Notes: generated by a model not told the origin, from the sequence alone. A DNA stretch of 19,418 bases from Phytophthora quininea (GCA_011947345.1 JAAVTG010000873.1:1-19418); one strand, 5' to 3'; shown: positions 8,061 to 18,729, counted from the first letter of the stretch. A program made the numbers and translations.

Positions 8061-8343
8061 CTCGATCCTGGCATCGCTGGCCTTCTGTCAGTGCCCGGAA
8101 GAGCCGACGTGGAACGAGACGTTGGGTCAGTACGAGAATGTGGGATCGCACCTCGGCTGCCAGCCGCTGTCGGGGACGCCGGTGACGATTTCGCACACGA
8201 CGGTCAAGGGCTACATCGAGTCGACGTTCAGCTACAACTACGATGACCGCTGGGCGAACTTCGGCTACGTGTTTGTGGCCATTGCGATCTTCCGCATCCT
8301 GTCGATGCTGTCGCTGCGCTACATCAACCACACGAAGAGATAA
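8061..8343 (+). pseudogene. Detached C-terminal fragment of PDR-type ABC transporter
   Basis: Encodes the last 93 residues or so of the transporter (from SILASLAFCQCPEEPTWNE to YINHTKR, TAA at 8341-8343): a conserved cysteine-containing extracellular loop, a last hydrophobic helix (YVFVAIAIFRILSMLSL) and the basic end. It duplicates the minus-strand gene end at 10351-10631 in inverted orientation. Unlike that copy it keeps the frame through the YENVGSHLGCQ segment, because two bases missing from the main gene are present here. No nucleotide-binding domain, so no transport function. It forms an in-frame chimera with oxidoreductase copy 4. Confidence 0.92.
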
Positions 8344-8701
8344 ATATTTGGGCCGCATAGGTAGCACTACAACATTGTTTCACTACAGCGATTAGAATAA
8401 AATAACTTCATCTTCACGAAAGAGTTTGTGTTCAAAGGCTTGACGACGGGCTTTTCGAAAGCCGCTTTTGCTTTGCGCTGCTACTGTACGTATACTAATT
8501 TGAAAGGACTTGGTGCAAAGTAGTATTGCCAATTTCGCGTTAGTCTTGCACATCGTGGGCTGAGATTGAGCTTGTTAATCGGCGAGGTATTTCCTGAAAC
8601 TGTAGACGAACAATCTGAACCGCGGGAACTCCACGGACAAACAGAAGACCAAGACAGATAGGATAAGGAATGGCAAAGGCGATCGCTCTTGCTTCAAAGG
8701 A
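8061..8701 (+). repeat. Left arm of a 0.64 kb inverted duplication
   Basis: This arm is the reverse complement of 9988-10631. By eye I count about seven differences over 640 bases: two substitutions (C/T near 8437, G/A near 8581), the rest 1-2 base indels. It carries the last 94 codons of the ABC transporter, its 3' flank, and the last codons of the convergent small gene. The boundary at 8060/8061 is sharp. Confidence 0.95.
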
Positions 8702-9723
8702 CTGACTCGCAGTGGTGTCGAAGAGATTTGATACGCCCGGCGTCGGACGGCGTCGCCGACACCAGCGTGCCATTGCGCCACCACCACGCCATGACCAATC
8801 TTCAGCACTAGCATGCGAAGCTAGCAAAAGTGTCCGACAACACGGCGGCGGCATCTCCATCAGCGCGCCAAGGCACACCATCATCACCGCGACCAACAAC
8901 AGCAAGAAAGCACCAACGGCATCCTTAGGGGGCGTTTGGTACCTTGCAACCACCGGGTGGCAATTCTGGCGAAGACGTCAGTACCACCACCGTTGCCAGC
9001 AAACAGCAACGACAGCACCAAGCACGCGAGCGATACGCGATACCAGAGTACCCATGAGCCCCCATCATCGCCGCTACTGGAGTAAACGAGAAGATCAGTA
9101 ATGCCGTAGCAGACTGATTGGAGACGAAGTGTTATACGGCAGTGGCAATTCCGCGAGCAAGGTCGTTAGCTAGCTAAGTGATATTGGAAGACGCACTTGA
9201 TCTGTATGACGAGAGTCGTGAGTTGAAAGGAAAAGTAAAAGTGAGATTAGAATGTTAGCTTCGCTATCCGTAAGCTCCAGCAAACAATTAAGCGGGCTTC
9301 AACCGCTTCCCATACATGTGACCCGCGCCATAGTGCTCCAAGTATGCTCCGTAGCGCTATCCGGGCGCTTATCTCAGTTTGGGCGGGTGACTAAGGCGAC
9401 ATCCTTCAACGTAGATAATATCCTTCAATGCTGTCAGCGTTGCAGCATGTCACCGATGCAATTTCCAACAAGTGACAGCAATATACCTCACTACACAAAG
9501 AAAGAATTCCGACGAGCAAGGAGTCGCCGTAGGCACCAGCATCAAATCCCACGTTCACTAGGAGCCGAGTCTTGACGTGCGCAGAGGGGTCTAACTCGTG
9601 AGTGTAAAAGTGAAAATTCAGTGAAAGTTAGTTATGTCTGTTGGTTGTCGAAGAAAGAAAAAGAAGAAAGAAGAAAGAAGAAAGAGAGCGTTGTTTCACC
9701 CCGCCGTTGTGCAAAGCTTTCAA
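8702..9723. other. Spacer between the inverted arms, no supportable gene
   Basis: About 1 kb without a recognisable protein. A minus-strand frame (about 8953 down into the left arm) has a hydrophobic segment (GAFLLLLVAVMMVCLGAL) but no ATG at its 5' end. A plus-strand frame at 9252-9575 has no domain or compositional support. TAGCTAGCTA occurs at about 9167. Transposon remains are possible but not recognised. Confidence 0.4.
9651..9688 (+). repeat. GA-rich purine microsatellite
   Basis: A 38-base pure purine run built of GAA and GAAAGAA units. It lies about 35 bases upstream of the possible small secreted gene at 9724. Confidence 0.85.
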
Positions 9724-10118
9724 ATGACGCCGCACTTAGTTTTCTGCTGCTACACCGTCGGCAGCTTGCTTGTCAGCATCCGCACTGCGGCAGGCTTGAC
9801 AGTCTCTCACTGGTGCGTATCCAAGCCAGACACCAAGCAATTAGAGACAGCAGAAGAAATGGAGACAGCACCGACAGCTGCGCCAACGAACAAGAATAGT
9901 GTAAAGACCCCGCCGTCAACAACAAAGACAAAAAGCGTTTGCCGGCGATAAAACTTTCCTCGGATAGCAGTCAAGCGGCGACCCCATTCCTTTGGTAAGC
10001 AAGAGCGATCGCCTTTTGCCAATTCCTTATCCTATCTGTCTTGGTCTTCTGTTTGTCCGTGGAGTTCCCGCGGTTCAGATTGTTCGTCTACAGTTTCAGG
10101 AAATACCTCGCTGATTAA
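9724..10118 (+). CDS. Possible small secreted, membrane-anchored Thr-rich protein
   Basis: The frame from 9724 starts MTPHLVFCCYTVGSLLVSI, a plausible signal peptide, followed by an acidic and then Thr/Pro/Lys-rich stretch (TAPTAAPTNKNSVKTPPSTT) before a stop at 9949-9951. Another frame downstream gives a hydrophobic helix (FLILSVLVFCLSVEF) and a basic tail ending RKYLAD at 10116-10118. In the left inverted arm the equivalent minus-strand sequence, which lacks several homopolymer bases present here, reads KQERSPLPFLILSVLVF without a break, suggesting the two parts belong to one gene with indels near 9935-10025. The gene would converge on the ABC transporter, with stops about 230 bases apart. 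No family is recognised. It is equally possible that only the first open frame, or neither, is real. Confidence 0.33.
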
Positions 10119-10631
10119 CAAGCTCAATCTCAGCCCACGATGTGCAAGACTAACGCGAAATTGGCAATACTACTTTGCACCAAGTCCTTTCAAATTAGTA
10201 TACGTACAGTAGCAGCGCAAAGCAAAAGCGGCTTTCGGAAAAGCCCGTCGTCAAACCTTTGAACACAAACTCTTTCGTGAAGATGAAGTTATTTTATTCT
10301 AATCGCTGTAGTGAAACAATGTTGTAGTGCTACCTATGCGGCCCAAATATTTATCTCTTCGTGTGGTTGATGTAGCGCAGCGACAGCATCGACAGGATGC
10401 GGAAGATCGCAATGGCCACAAACACGTAGCCGAAGTTCGCCCAGCGGTCATCGTAGTTGTAGCTGAACGTCGACTCGATGTAGCCCTTGACCGTCGTGTG
10501 CGAAATCGTCACCGGCGTCCCCGACAGCGGCTGGCAGCCGAGGTGCGATCCCATTCTCGTACTGACCCAACGTCTCGTTCCACGTCGGCTCTTCCGGGCA
10601 CTGACAGAAGGCCAGCGATGCCAGGATCGAG
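9988..10631 (-). repeat. Right arm of the 0.64 kb inverted duplication
   Basis: Reverse complement of 8061-8701 with about seven small differences. This is the parental side: its inner end continues without a break into the full ABC transporter gene at 10631, whereas the left arm is joined to oxidoreductase sequence. Its outer end (near 9988) lies within the last part of the possible convergent gene. Confidence 0.95.
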
Positions 10632-13600
10632 ATGGAGAATCTCTGCGGCACAATCGTATACAGCCACTTGTAGCCCGCTGGGATCGAGGACGACGGCGGG
10701 TTGAAGCCGGCGAACAGCAAGAAGATCGAGTTGATGAGCGCGCCCATGACGGCAGCCACCTCCATACTCGGGAACGCGTGAATAAGCAACTGCGCGAAGT
10801 ACATCTGGCCCAGCACAAAGAGCGAAATGTGGACCCAGTACAGCACCGCCGTGGAGAACCCCTGGAAGCCCACCATCGGGTAGAAAATCACGATGAACAG
10901 CAAACTCTGTCCAAACACGTACGGGATCTCTACCACCGTCGTCGCGACAAAGTACCACAGCGAGTTGTACGTCTGCGCAGCACGCTCACGGTAGAACGCA
11001 GCGCGGTCCTGGGCGTACACGGGAAGCGTGCCCATCCAGCCATAGCCATAAAGAGCGTCGACATGAAGACCAAGCCCACGCCACCAACCAGACCGCTGTA
11101 CGTCGTGTAGTCCACGCTCAGGAAAGACAAACCACAGATGATAGCCACGCCAAAGACGATCGCGAAACGGGTCAGGTTGAACGCTGGAGTGCGCCAGTAC
11201 AAAGCAAAGAAGCGCTTCATCAGGAAGTAGAACTGAGTCGATCCCTTCGACGCACGCTTCTTCATGAACGTCACTTCCGGCCACTCGGGAGACGGGCTCG
11301 TGATACCAGGCTTCGCCAGCATCTCATTCAGCACGCGCTTCTCTTCACTGTGCTCGAAAATGTCCACAAAGTCCAGGTGAGCTGCGCGGTCGTTGCTCAC
11401 ACCAGCGCCAATCACCTCCAACATCCACGACGCGGGGTTCTGCTTCGGCGGGCACGGAGTCACACCGGGGACCGCCCCCAAGTACTTCACCAACTTCTGG
11501 CACCGGTCACCAAGCTCGCCAACAAACACCGACTGGCCGCCGCGCTTCAACAAGATCAAGTGGTCAAGAGGAAAAACACATCCGACGACGGCTGGTGGAT
11601 CGTGCACACGATCGTACGCCCGCTGTCCGCTACCTTGCGGACACCATCCATGATCAACTTGGCCGAGTGGGCATCCAGTCCGCTCGTCGGTTCATCCAGG
11701 AACAGGATGCTCGGCTGCGCCGCCAGCTCCACGCCGATCGTCAGACGCTTCATCTGCTCCTGCGAGCTGCCGCGGACGATCTGGTCCGCAATGTCGTGCA
11801 TGTCCAGCAGGTCGAGGCATTCCTCCACCGTGTCGTACTTCTTGCTGTCCGGGACGCTGCTGTCCTGGCGCAGGAACGCGCTAAACATCAGAGCCTCGCG
11901 CATCGTGGAGGCCTCCGAGTGGATATCCATCTGCTCGCAGTATCCCGTTGCACGGCGGATGGCCAGGTCGTTCGCCTCGTGGCCGTTCAGGTAGATCTTG
12001 CCCTTGATCGTGCCCTCCGTCTTACGGCCGGCAATCACGTCCATCAACGTCGTCTTACCCGCACCAGTGGACCCCATCAGAGCCGTCAGCGTGCCGGGCG
12101 TCGCGTACCCGTTGATGCCCTTCAGCAAGTCGAGCGTCTCCTTCGTGTTCACCGGGTTCGGCACCGAGTACCACAGATCCGTGAACGCGATCGTCACCGG
12201 GGTGAAATTCTTCTCGCGTCGAGGAACTTCCACCATTACCTCGTCGTGGGACGTACCAATACTCGAGCGGTGGTCATCGGCATGACGCGCCTTCGGCGTC
12301 TTGGCAAGCGCATACCCCTCGTGCGCTTCTTCATCTTCGATTTCCTTTGGCAGCAACTGGATGTTCGTCGGTGCCAGGTACCGCCTGTACTCCAGGAGGT
12401 ACGTGCTGAACGCCAACAAGAACACGTAGAAGAGGAACATGAAGATCGCACCGGTCCACAGCCAAGTCTTGCTGGACGGCACACCAAACTGGGACAGGTA
12501 GTACTCGCCCATGGTCATCTTGAACTCCGAACAGTAGTTCACTCCACCGAACTCGCACACGTCGTACTTGGACGACCGGTATTCGTTCACGGACAGCGCT
12601 CGCATGCACCAGCCGATCGGGTTGATCCAGTAAATCCACACAAGGTAGTCGGGGATCTCGCTCTTCGGCTGCACGAAGCCCGCAAAGATGATGATGAACA
12701 CGATCGAGAACGTTGACATCGGCTTCGCAATGTCCAGATTCGGGCACAACGCCGTCAGCGCGAAGAACCAAGTCGATAGCACCAGGTTCGTCAGCGTCAG
12801 CAGGCACAGGTAGATAATGTACGCGCCCACGTTCGCGACGAAGCCGCACATCCAGTACACAAGCGACCCGAAGATGATGATCTCGAACAGCGATGGCGGG
12901 ATCAGCGCAATCGAGTAGGCGACCACGTACGACGCCGTCTGGTAGAAGTTCGCTCCGCGCTGCTTGTAGAAGATCTCACGGGCCTCCATGAACACGGGGA
13001 TCTGCGAAGCTTGACTCAAGGACATGAACAAGACTGCCTGGAAAATCACACCAAGCATCACCTGCACGTCCGTCGGGTCGACCTGGTAGAATGTGCTGCC
13101 GTAGATCAGACCCATAAAGCATGTCATCACAACACGACTTGCCACGTACGCCTTGTTGCGCCACAAAATGGACATGTGGCGCACACTCAGCGCCTTGATG
13201 TTCGACAGGTAAGACTGACGGAACTCGGGGACCGGGTCCATGTACTCGTCCACGTGCTTCTGTAGCTCAGGATCCATCGGCGCCTCGATCATACCGACCA
13301 AGTCGGCGTACACGCGGGACTGCACGAACGCCTCGGCGAACTCGCTCGCGGCTCGAGGGTGCTTCGTGACGCCGACAGGAAGTGCCACCTCGTATTGGTG
13401 CTGCATCCGAGTTCCCAGATCCAGCAGGTAGTCGGCGATATCACGGTCCGGGGACACTTGAAGCCCAGGCTCTCGAAGTACGGCACCACAGCCTCGCGCG
13501 GGCCATGGTACATCACCTCGCCCTCGTTCATGATCAGGATGTAGTCGAACAGCGCGAACACCTCCGGGGCAGGCTGCAGCAGAGAGATCGCCACCGCCTT

Positions 13601-14475
13601 GTGCAACGTCTTGGCGATGCTGCGCTGCGTGCACATGATATCGTACGTCGCCGCGCTGTCGAGACCCGTGCTGATCTCGTCCATGAGACTCACGTACTTC
13701 ATGCCGAACTCCATCTCACCGGTCGTCACGCGCTTGCGCTCGCCGCCAGACACGCCGCGCACCATCGCGTTACCGATGATCGTGTTCTCACAGTTCTGCA
13801 GACCCAGCTGACCGATCACGATGTCCGGGTAGTTCTTGTAGTACGCCTTGGCCGCCTCCAGCGCAGCGAGGTTCTCCTCGACGGAGCCCTTCGAGAATGT
13901 CTCCGAGCCCTTCTCCGCGAGACCGCCGCCCACAAACTTGTGCGCGTACTCCAACGTCTCGCGGGTCGTCAGCGTCGCGAAATGCTTGTCCGACTGCGGG
14001 ACGTACTCCACGAACTGCGGGATCCGACTCGCGATGTCCTTTGCGGGACGCCGTTGTATGTGACCTCGCCCTCGACCGTGATGTTGCTTTCCACCGGGAA
14101 CTGTCCCGCCAGCATCTTCATCAGCGCCGACTTGCCGGACCCGGGCTGGCCCAGCACCAGCGTCGTCGTGCCCGGCTTGAACACGCCGCTCGCGTTCTTG
14201 ACGATCTCCTTGCGCACCACGCGCCGCTTCGGCGACATCCGCGCCAGTGCCTTCGCGACCGTGTTGTACAGCGTCGGTAGCTCCGACTTGGCCGTCACGT
14301 CCTCGGTGATAGTGATGTCGGCCGTGACCGACAGGTTCTTGTATCGCACTTCCAGCTGCGGCAGCTCGCTGCCGATGGCCGGCTCGAAGCTGGACGCGAG
14401 GTACCGGTTCAGCGCCTCGGGGCCCTGCGCCAGCATGGTCTTGCCCGACTCCAGGTTCAGGCGGTCGGACGACAT
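10351..14475 (-). CDS. PDR-type (ABCG full-size) ABC transporter, five small frameshifts
   Basis: Pleiotropic drug resistance efflux pump of the plasma membrane, expected to expel hydrophobic toxins using ATP. Domain order is the reversed PDR order, NBD-TMD-NBD-TMD: Walker A GQPGSGKSA (residues 109-117), signature VSGGERKR (about 13753-13730), Walker B with MDEISTGLD, TMD1 about 13190-12400, NBD2 Walker A GSTGAGKTT (about 12074-12050), a variant signature SSQEQMKRL, Walker B ILFLDEPTSGLD, TMD2 about 11230-10360, end YINHTKR. Frameshifts, each one base missing, lie near 14040, 13453, 11565 and 11036; two bases are missing at 10552/10553. Adding these 6 bases gives exactly 1377 codons, normal for oomycete PDR pumps. 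Start: MSSDRLNLESGKT, chosen because the family begins shortly before this point; an in-frame upstream ATG at 14679 is less likely. It is either an intact gene in a poor draft or a recent pseudogene. Confidence 0.92.
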
Positions 14476-16631
14476 TGTGTTGATTGATCCCCCTCGACGC
14501 AAGCACTCGGAAGTTGCTGCTGTGAGTCTGTTCGACGAGTAGGTGTGTGGGTGTGTGGACGCACTTGCTCTTGAGCAAGCAAATTCCAGAATGGACTGCT
14601 GTGTCGGAAGGCGCGAGGTCGGCCGGCGATACGCGGGGTCCCGTGCGAGCAATCTCGTCGCATCGATTGCGCGCGTCAACAGTCAGGGGTAGGTGATCGG
14701 AAGATACCGATACACATCTTTTGGTAGCTGTGCCGCGGCGTGAGCAGACATATCCATTACACGAGCCGTCGAGTGCCATTTGCACGATTCTGTCTTCTTC
14801 ACCGCTGCCGGCGTGCAGTTAGCTTGCCCAACGCTAGCAGTCTCCTCTCCCACTCGCCGTCGCCCCACGCATCATCACCCGTGCGTGTGTGTCCGGTTGT
14901 GAAGCCCGGGCCGCCAGTGACTGGCGGGGTGAGACAGGACAACGCGACACGGTCCGGTCTGCTTGTCTTTTTGTTGAAGCGGGCCATACATTCGTCAGTC
15001 ATTGCAGGCCGAGCAATCGGATGGAGGCGATTGCGCGTGCGAGCAAGCCGGCCGCCGATTGCTCGCACCATCCCGACTAATCGACTGCCCCGCATCAACG
15101 TTGTGGACGCTGTTGGTTTGCCTCGAGCGACATTTAACGGAGGGCACTCTTTCTCACAGCGGGACACGCAGAAAGGATGGTCGCCACCTTTTACGAGCAG
15201 GAGTACACGGCAGGTTGCACGGGGCAGGTTGTTGTCGCTGTTCGCCCGCACCGAACGTGCATGCCGGTGTTTTACCTGACTGATCAGAGATCTGATCTGG
15301 CGACGCGTCATGTTGTACATTATACAAAAGTGAAAGAGAGTTTCGAGGAAGCTCACTGCTGCAGGCAGAGCTCATCCCTTGCTTCCCTGGGCTCTCAGCG
15401 GGATCGGTTCTCCGATAGTACGCCATCCTACTACACCTGCATGGCCACCTTCCTTTCGACCGCCATAAGCACTTTCAGATTTCAAACGCGGCGCAGACTT
15501 CGGCCCGCAGCTCGTCGTCGACACCTTCCTGGCCACGTGAAAGCAGCTCAAAGCACCGCACGTATCGGAGACCGTCGGGGCGCGTAAACGCGGGGCTAGT
15601 GTTGATGCGGTGCGAGGAGAGACGGTCCATTGGCGACCAGTCAAATTGATGATGCTAGGTCCAATATTGACGAAACCCGTATGAAAGCGAGTGTCAAACT
15701 ACAATGCCGATAGACCGCCTACGCAGCAGCGGCCTCCAGGACCTGCTTGGATCGACATACAGTCTATTACAGTCACCATTTAACGTGGCACAGTTTCCGC
15801 CCGTCCGCAGGAGGCGAGGTGCGATACCACGCGCAGGGGTCGTCTGCCGCCGAGTCGAGGCGACATCCGCATCACGTTTTATCCAGCTGACCCTCGGCTA
15901 GCGAAATTAGGCGGTGCAAGCGTCCACAACGCGCGTCCAGAGACTCGATGTGTCGACATGAAGGCCTTGACGATTGAACCGAGCCGGGCAATGCCCCCAG
16001 CAGGGATTTTCGACGGAACAAGATGATGATGGCGCTGCTTCCAGACCTTGGCGCGGTGTTGACGGGCACGGGCGGGCTCAAGTCACTACGTCGTGGCGAA
16101 ACGAATGGCTGGGAGTGCATGAGTCATTCGGCGGCATGCGTTCAAATTGGCGCAGATCACGGGGCGGCCTCGACACGCTGTGGTTGACCAGCAGGCTCGA
16201 ATAAGTGTGTTCACTAAGCCAGACGTCTTTTGCTCTAGAACAGCTCTGTCGAGTTTTTTTTCAGCTACTATCCATAGTAATGAACGAGCAGGAGTGTTGA
16301 AGTGGAAAGAGGGCCCTGCCGATGATAGGGCCAGGAGACGACGTTCAGTTCCAGTAAACCATTGTTGGAGATTCGCCAGTCCCAGTTCTCTGTTGGTACA
16401 GTAGAAATGCTGCACCAGTACAGGCAGAAGAAGAACGTCACGTCAAACTCAGCGATTCGCGCCAAGGTGAAACAAACACAACACAACTTTGCTTATGCTT
16501 ACCGTGTAGTCATTATTCGATGCATGTGCCATCACGAACGATTTCGTGAGGAGCCGCGTGGTGCGGCAATTCGTAATAGTTCATTACGAAAACATGGCAA
16601 ATAGTTTCCATTACGGCAACACCCCTCATCT
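14476..16631. other. Long intergenic region between the ABC transporter and SDA1 genes
   Basis: About 2.1 kb. The first 200-300 bases must include the transporter promoter; a weak initiator-like ACTCACAGCAGCAACTT on the minus strand (about 14511-14527) and a TG-rich run (about 14539-14560) are seen. Several open frames of 60-185 codons overlap on both strands in 14740-15590, but none has a recognisable domain, a consistent start or conserved motif, and they look like chance frames in GC-rich sequence. 15650-16630 shows nothing recognisable. One small frame at 15475-15630 is listed separately. Confidence 0.5.
15475..15630 (-). CDS. Small unrecognised open frame, 51 residues
   Basis: The minus-strand frame from ATG at 15630 to TGA at 15475-15477 encodes a protein-like sequence (FTRPDGLRYVRCFELLSRGQ, then EGVDDELRAEVCAAFEI). 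The charged, amphipathic pattern and GC-rich third positions resemble genuine genes of this genome. No family is recognised, and an in-frame stop occurs a few codons upstream of the ATG. It might be a small protein, the last exon of a lost gene, or chance. Confidence 0.22.
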   Translation of the reverse strand: MDRLSSHRINTSPAFTRPDGLRYVRCFELLSRGQEGVDDELRAEVCAAFEI

Positions 16632-18729
16632 CTAAATCTTGCGGCGTTTCTTGGCATCGTGCTTGAGGATCTTCTTCACAACCTTGTTCTTCTGCCGTTG
16701 CACCTGGCGCGCCGACTTCAGCACCTTTGACTGCACGGACTTGCTCTTCTTAATCATCATGAAGTGTTTTAGTCGCTTCTTTTCCGTGTTGGTTGTGCCG
16801 CCACCCGAACGCTTGTGCTTAAAGTCCTCGCGGCCTTCCAAAACCACGCGCAGTCGCTCTTCCTGGGTCATGCGCTTCTTCTTGGAGTAGCCTTCCAGGT
16901 CCGTGGGATTGATCTTCGTTGCATCCGAGCTCATCTTTGCCGCTTCCTCTTCAGCCTTGCGCTTGCTGCGGGATTTGGGGTCCTTCAATGCCGCATCACG
17001 CTCTTTCTTCAGCATTTCGATGCGCTCAAAGTCAAGCGGGGTCAGAATACGACGCGCATCCAAGCGATCCTTCTGTTGGATAGCTGAGGCGTCCTCGTTG
17101 TCCTCCTCTGCGCTAGCATTCTCTTCATCGCCGCCTTCTTCGTCCTTCTCAGGGCCTTGGTCTTCTTCGTCCGATGAAAGTTCCACCCATTCATCCTCAG
17201 AGCCATCATCTTCCGACTCGGACGAAGCCACTTCCCAACCATCCTGGTTTTCCTCGCCATCGAAACGTCCGGCAGCCTCAGCCTCCGCGAGCAGCTCAGC
17301 TCCGTCCACACCTTCGCTCGCCACGAGCTCACCGAATCGATGCGGCTTTGCAGCTCCGTTGTGGAATTTGCCACGATCCTTGCGCTTAAGAAGCACAGGA
17401 TGGACGTCACGAATGAGGTTCAGCACACCACGAGCAGCCATGACAATGGTTTTGCGCGCGCGATTGTACTGCACCAGATCGCTCACGAGCACGTCCATGC
17501 CTTCGCACTCCAGCAGAAGCGGGACGCGACGGAAAAGTTCCCGCAACGCGTTAATACCCACAGCAATCACCTCCGACGAGCACCGCTCGGTAATAAAGTT
17601 GTGCGCTATGCTCTTGACAACCGGCAGCAGCTCCTCGGGCGGAATTTCGTCGTGGCAAGACTGCACCAAGTACGCCAGGATTCCAGTCACATTCTGTTGG
17701 TGAGACTGCAGGTAGCGCTGCAACAACGGGTAAAATGACAGCACCACGAGCTTGTGGAAACCCAACACACGGCCAATGAAGTTCATCATGAGAAGTTTCA
17801 CCTCAAAGCGCTCCGTGCAGCCCCTGAGGAGCTTCAACTGACGCTCAGCCACACCTTGAGGGTCGTTCAGCAATTCAATGGCAGGAAACGTCGCCATAAA
17901 GTCCACCTCACGTTTCCGTGCTCTTTTGTTCTTGGAAAGGGCTTGCAGTGTGTCACGTTGACGCTTCTTGGTCTTTTCGAGTGAGAATGGTAGTCAACAG
18001 CGACCAGCGCCTTCTTCTCCTTAGTCTGCTGCTCCTCCTCCTCCAGAATGTCATCGTCGATGCCCAAAAAAGCTTAGCGCCATCACAAGCAGCTTGGTGT
18101 TCTTGCTGGTGCACGCCGTTACGATGACGTTGACGCTGCGCTGGTCGTGCCAGATCTTGCGCTTGAAGAGCTCCATCAGTACCTGGAGCGACTTGATGGC
18201 GGCGTGCTCGCTCTCATCCTGCAGCATCTCGAACAAAAAGTTCTGCAGCGCCTTGTTCACCTTGACGTTGCGTGACGTGGCGTTGAGCTGGCGAATGTCC
18301 GAAACGATGTGCTTGTACAGCAGCTCGCGCAGTCGCTTGTCCGGGCAGCGGAACAGCTCAAAGAAGATCTTGAGCAGCGTAATGGCGTCCATAAGCCCGC
18401 GGTTGCGCAGCAGCATGAGGCTCTGCACGAGCGTGCGACGCAGCTCCGGCTCCAGCACCAGGTAGTTGTCCCGCAGCAGCGCCATGATCTGTTCGGGAAG
18501 GCGGCCATCTCGACGGGGTAGCACTTGGCCACATGGCTCAGGAAGCTCACGAGCGCGCCAAAGTGCGCTGACTCCTTGGCCGGCTGCAGCAGGAAGAGCT
18601 GGTACTCTCGAAGTGGCGCAGCTGCATGAGGAACTCGGCGCGGTAGCCCACGGGGTCGCGCTTCACCATGTTCTGCAGCTGCGGCAGCTTGCCGATCACA
18701 TCGGGGCGGGACGCGCTCACAGCCGACAT
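16632..18729 (-). CDS. SDA1: SDA1 homologue, 60S ribosome assembly and export factor, four frameshifts
   Basis: Nuclear/nucleolar protein needed in yeast for 60S pre-ribosome maturation and export and for actin organisation and G1 progression. The N-terminus MSAVSASRPDVIGKLPQLQN, with MVKRDPVGYRAEFL next, is the family's start. Then come the NUC130/3NT-type helical region (LRRTLVQSLMLLRNRGLM, HIVSDIRQLNA, KIWHDQRSVNVIVTACTSKN), RFEVKLLMMNFIGRVLGFHK, ERCSSEVIAVGINALRELF, an acidic stretch (SSESEDDGSEDEWVELSSDE, about 17225-17165), the SDA1 C-terminal domain (LTPLDFERIEMLKKERD) and a very basic end (KKILKHDAKKRRKI). Frameshifts are inferred near 18606, 18501, 18068 (T run) and 17982. Expected length about 700 residues, like human SDAD1 (about 690). 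As SDA1 is normally single-copy and essential, the indels suggest sequence error. It is divergent from the methyltransferase. Confidence 0.9.

Noticed and set aside
8540..8953. Minus-strand frame with hydrophobic segment GAFLLLLVAVMMVCLGAL
   Set aside because: No ATG at its 5' end, no family, and it runs into the left inverted arm in a frame different from the one that gives the better membrane tail.
9252..9575. Plus-strand frame of 107 codons in the spacer
   Set aside because: No domain, signal peptide or similarity to anything recognisable; composition resembles random sequence.
8061..10631. Inverted arms as terminal inverted repeats of a DNA transposon
   Set aside because: The arms are made of host gene 3' ends, the spacer has no transposase, and no target-site duplication is visible at the outer edges.
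11595..12716. Plus-strand open frame of 373 codons opposite the ABC transporter
   Set aside because: Lies antisense to NBD2 and TMD1 of the transporter, is rich in His/Arg/Val with no domain, and is a shadow of the GC-rich coding sequence.
14511..14527. Initiator of the ABC transporter (ACTCACAGCAGCAACTT, minus strand)
   Set aside because: Too many mismatches to the consensus to list as a supported element; mentioned only as a weak candidate.
13382..14542. Plus-strand open frame of 386 codons opposite the transporter N-terminus
   Set aside because: Antisense shadow of NBD1 and the start region; no recognisable motif.
14799..15356. Minus-strand frame of 185 codons upstream of the transporter
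   Set aside because: No domain; overlaps several other long chance frames in both directions.
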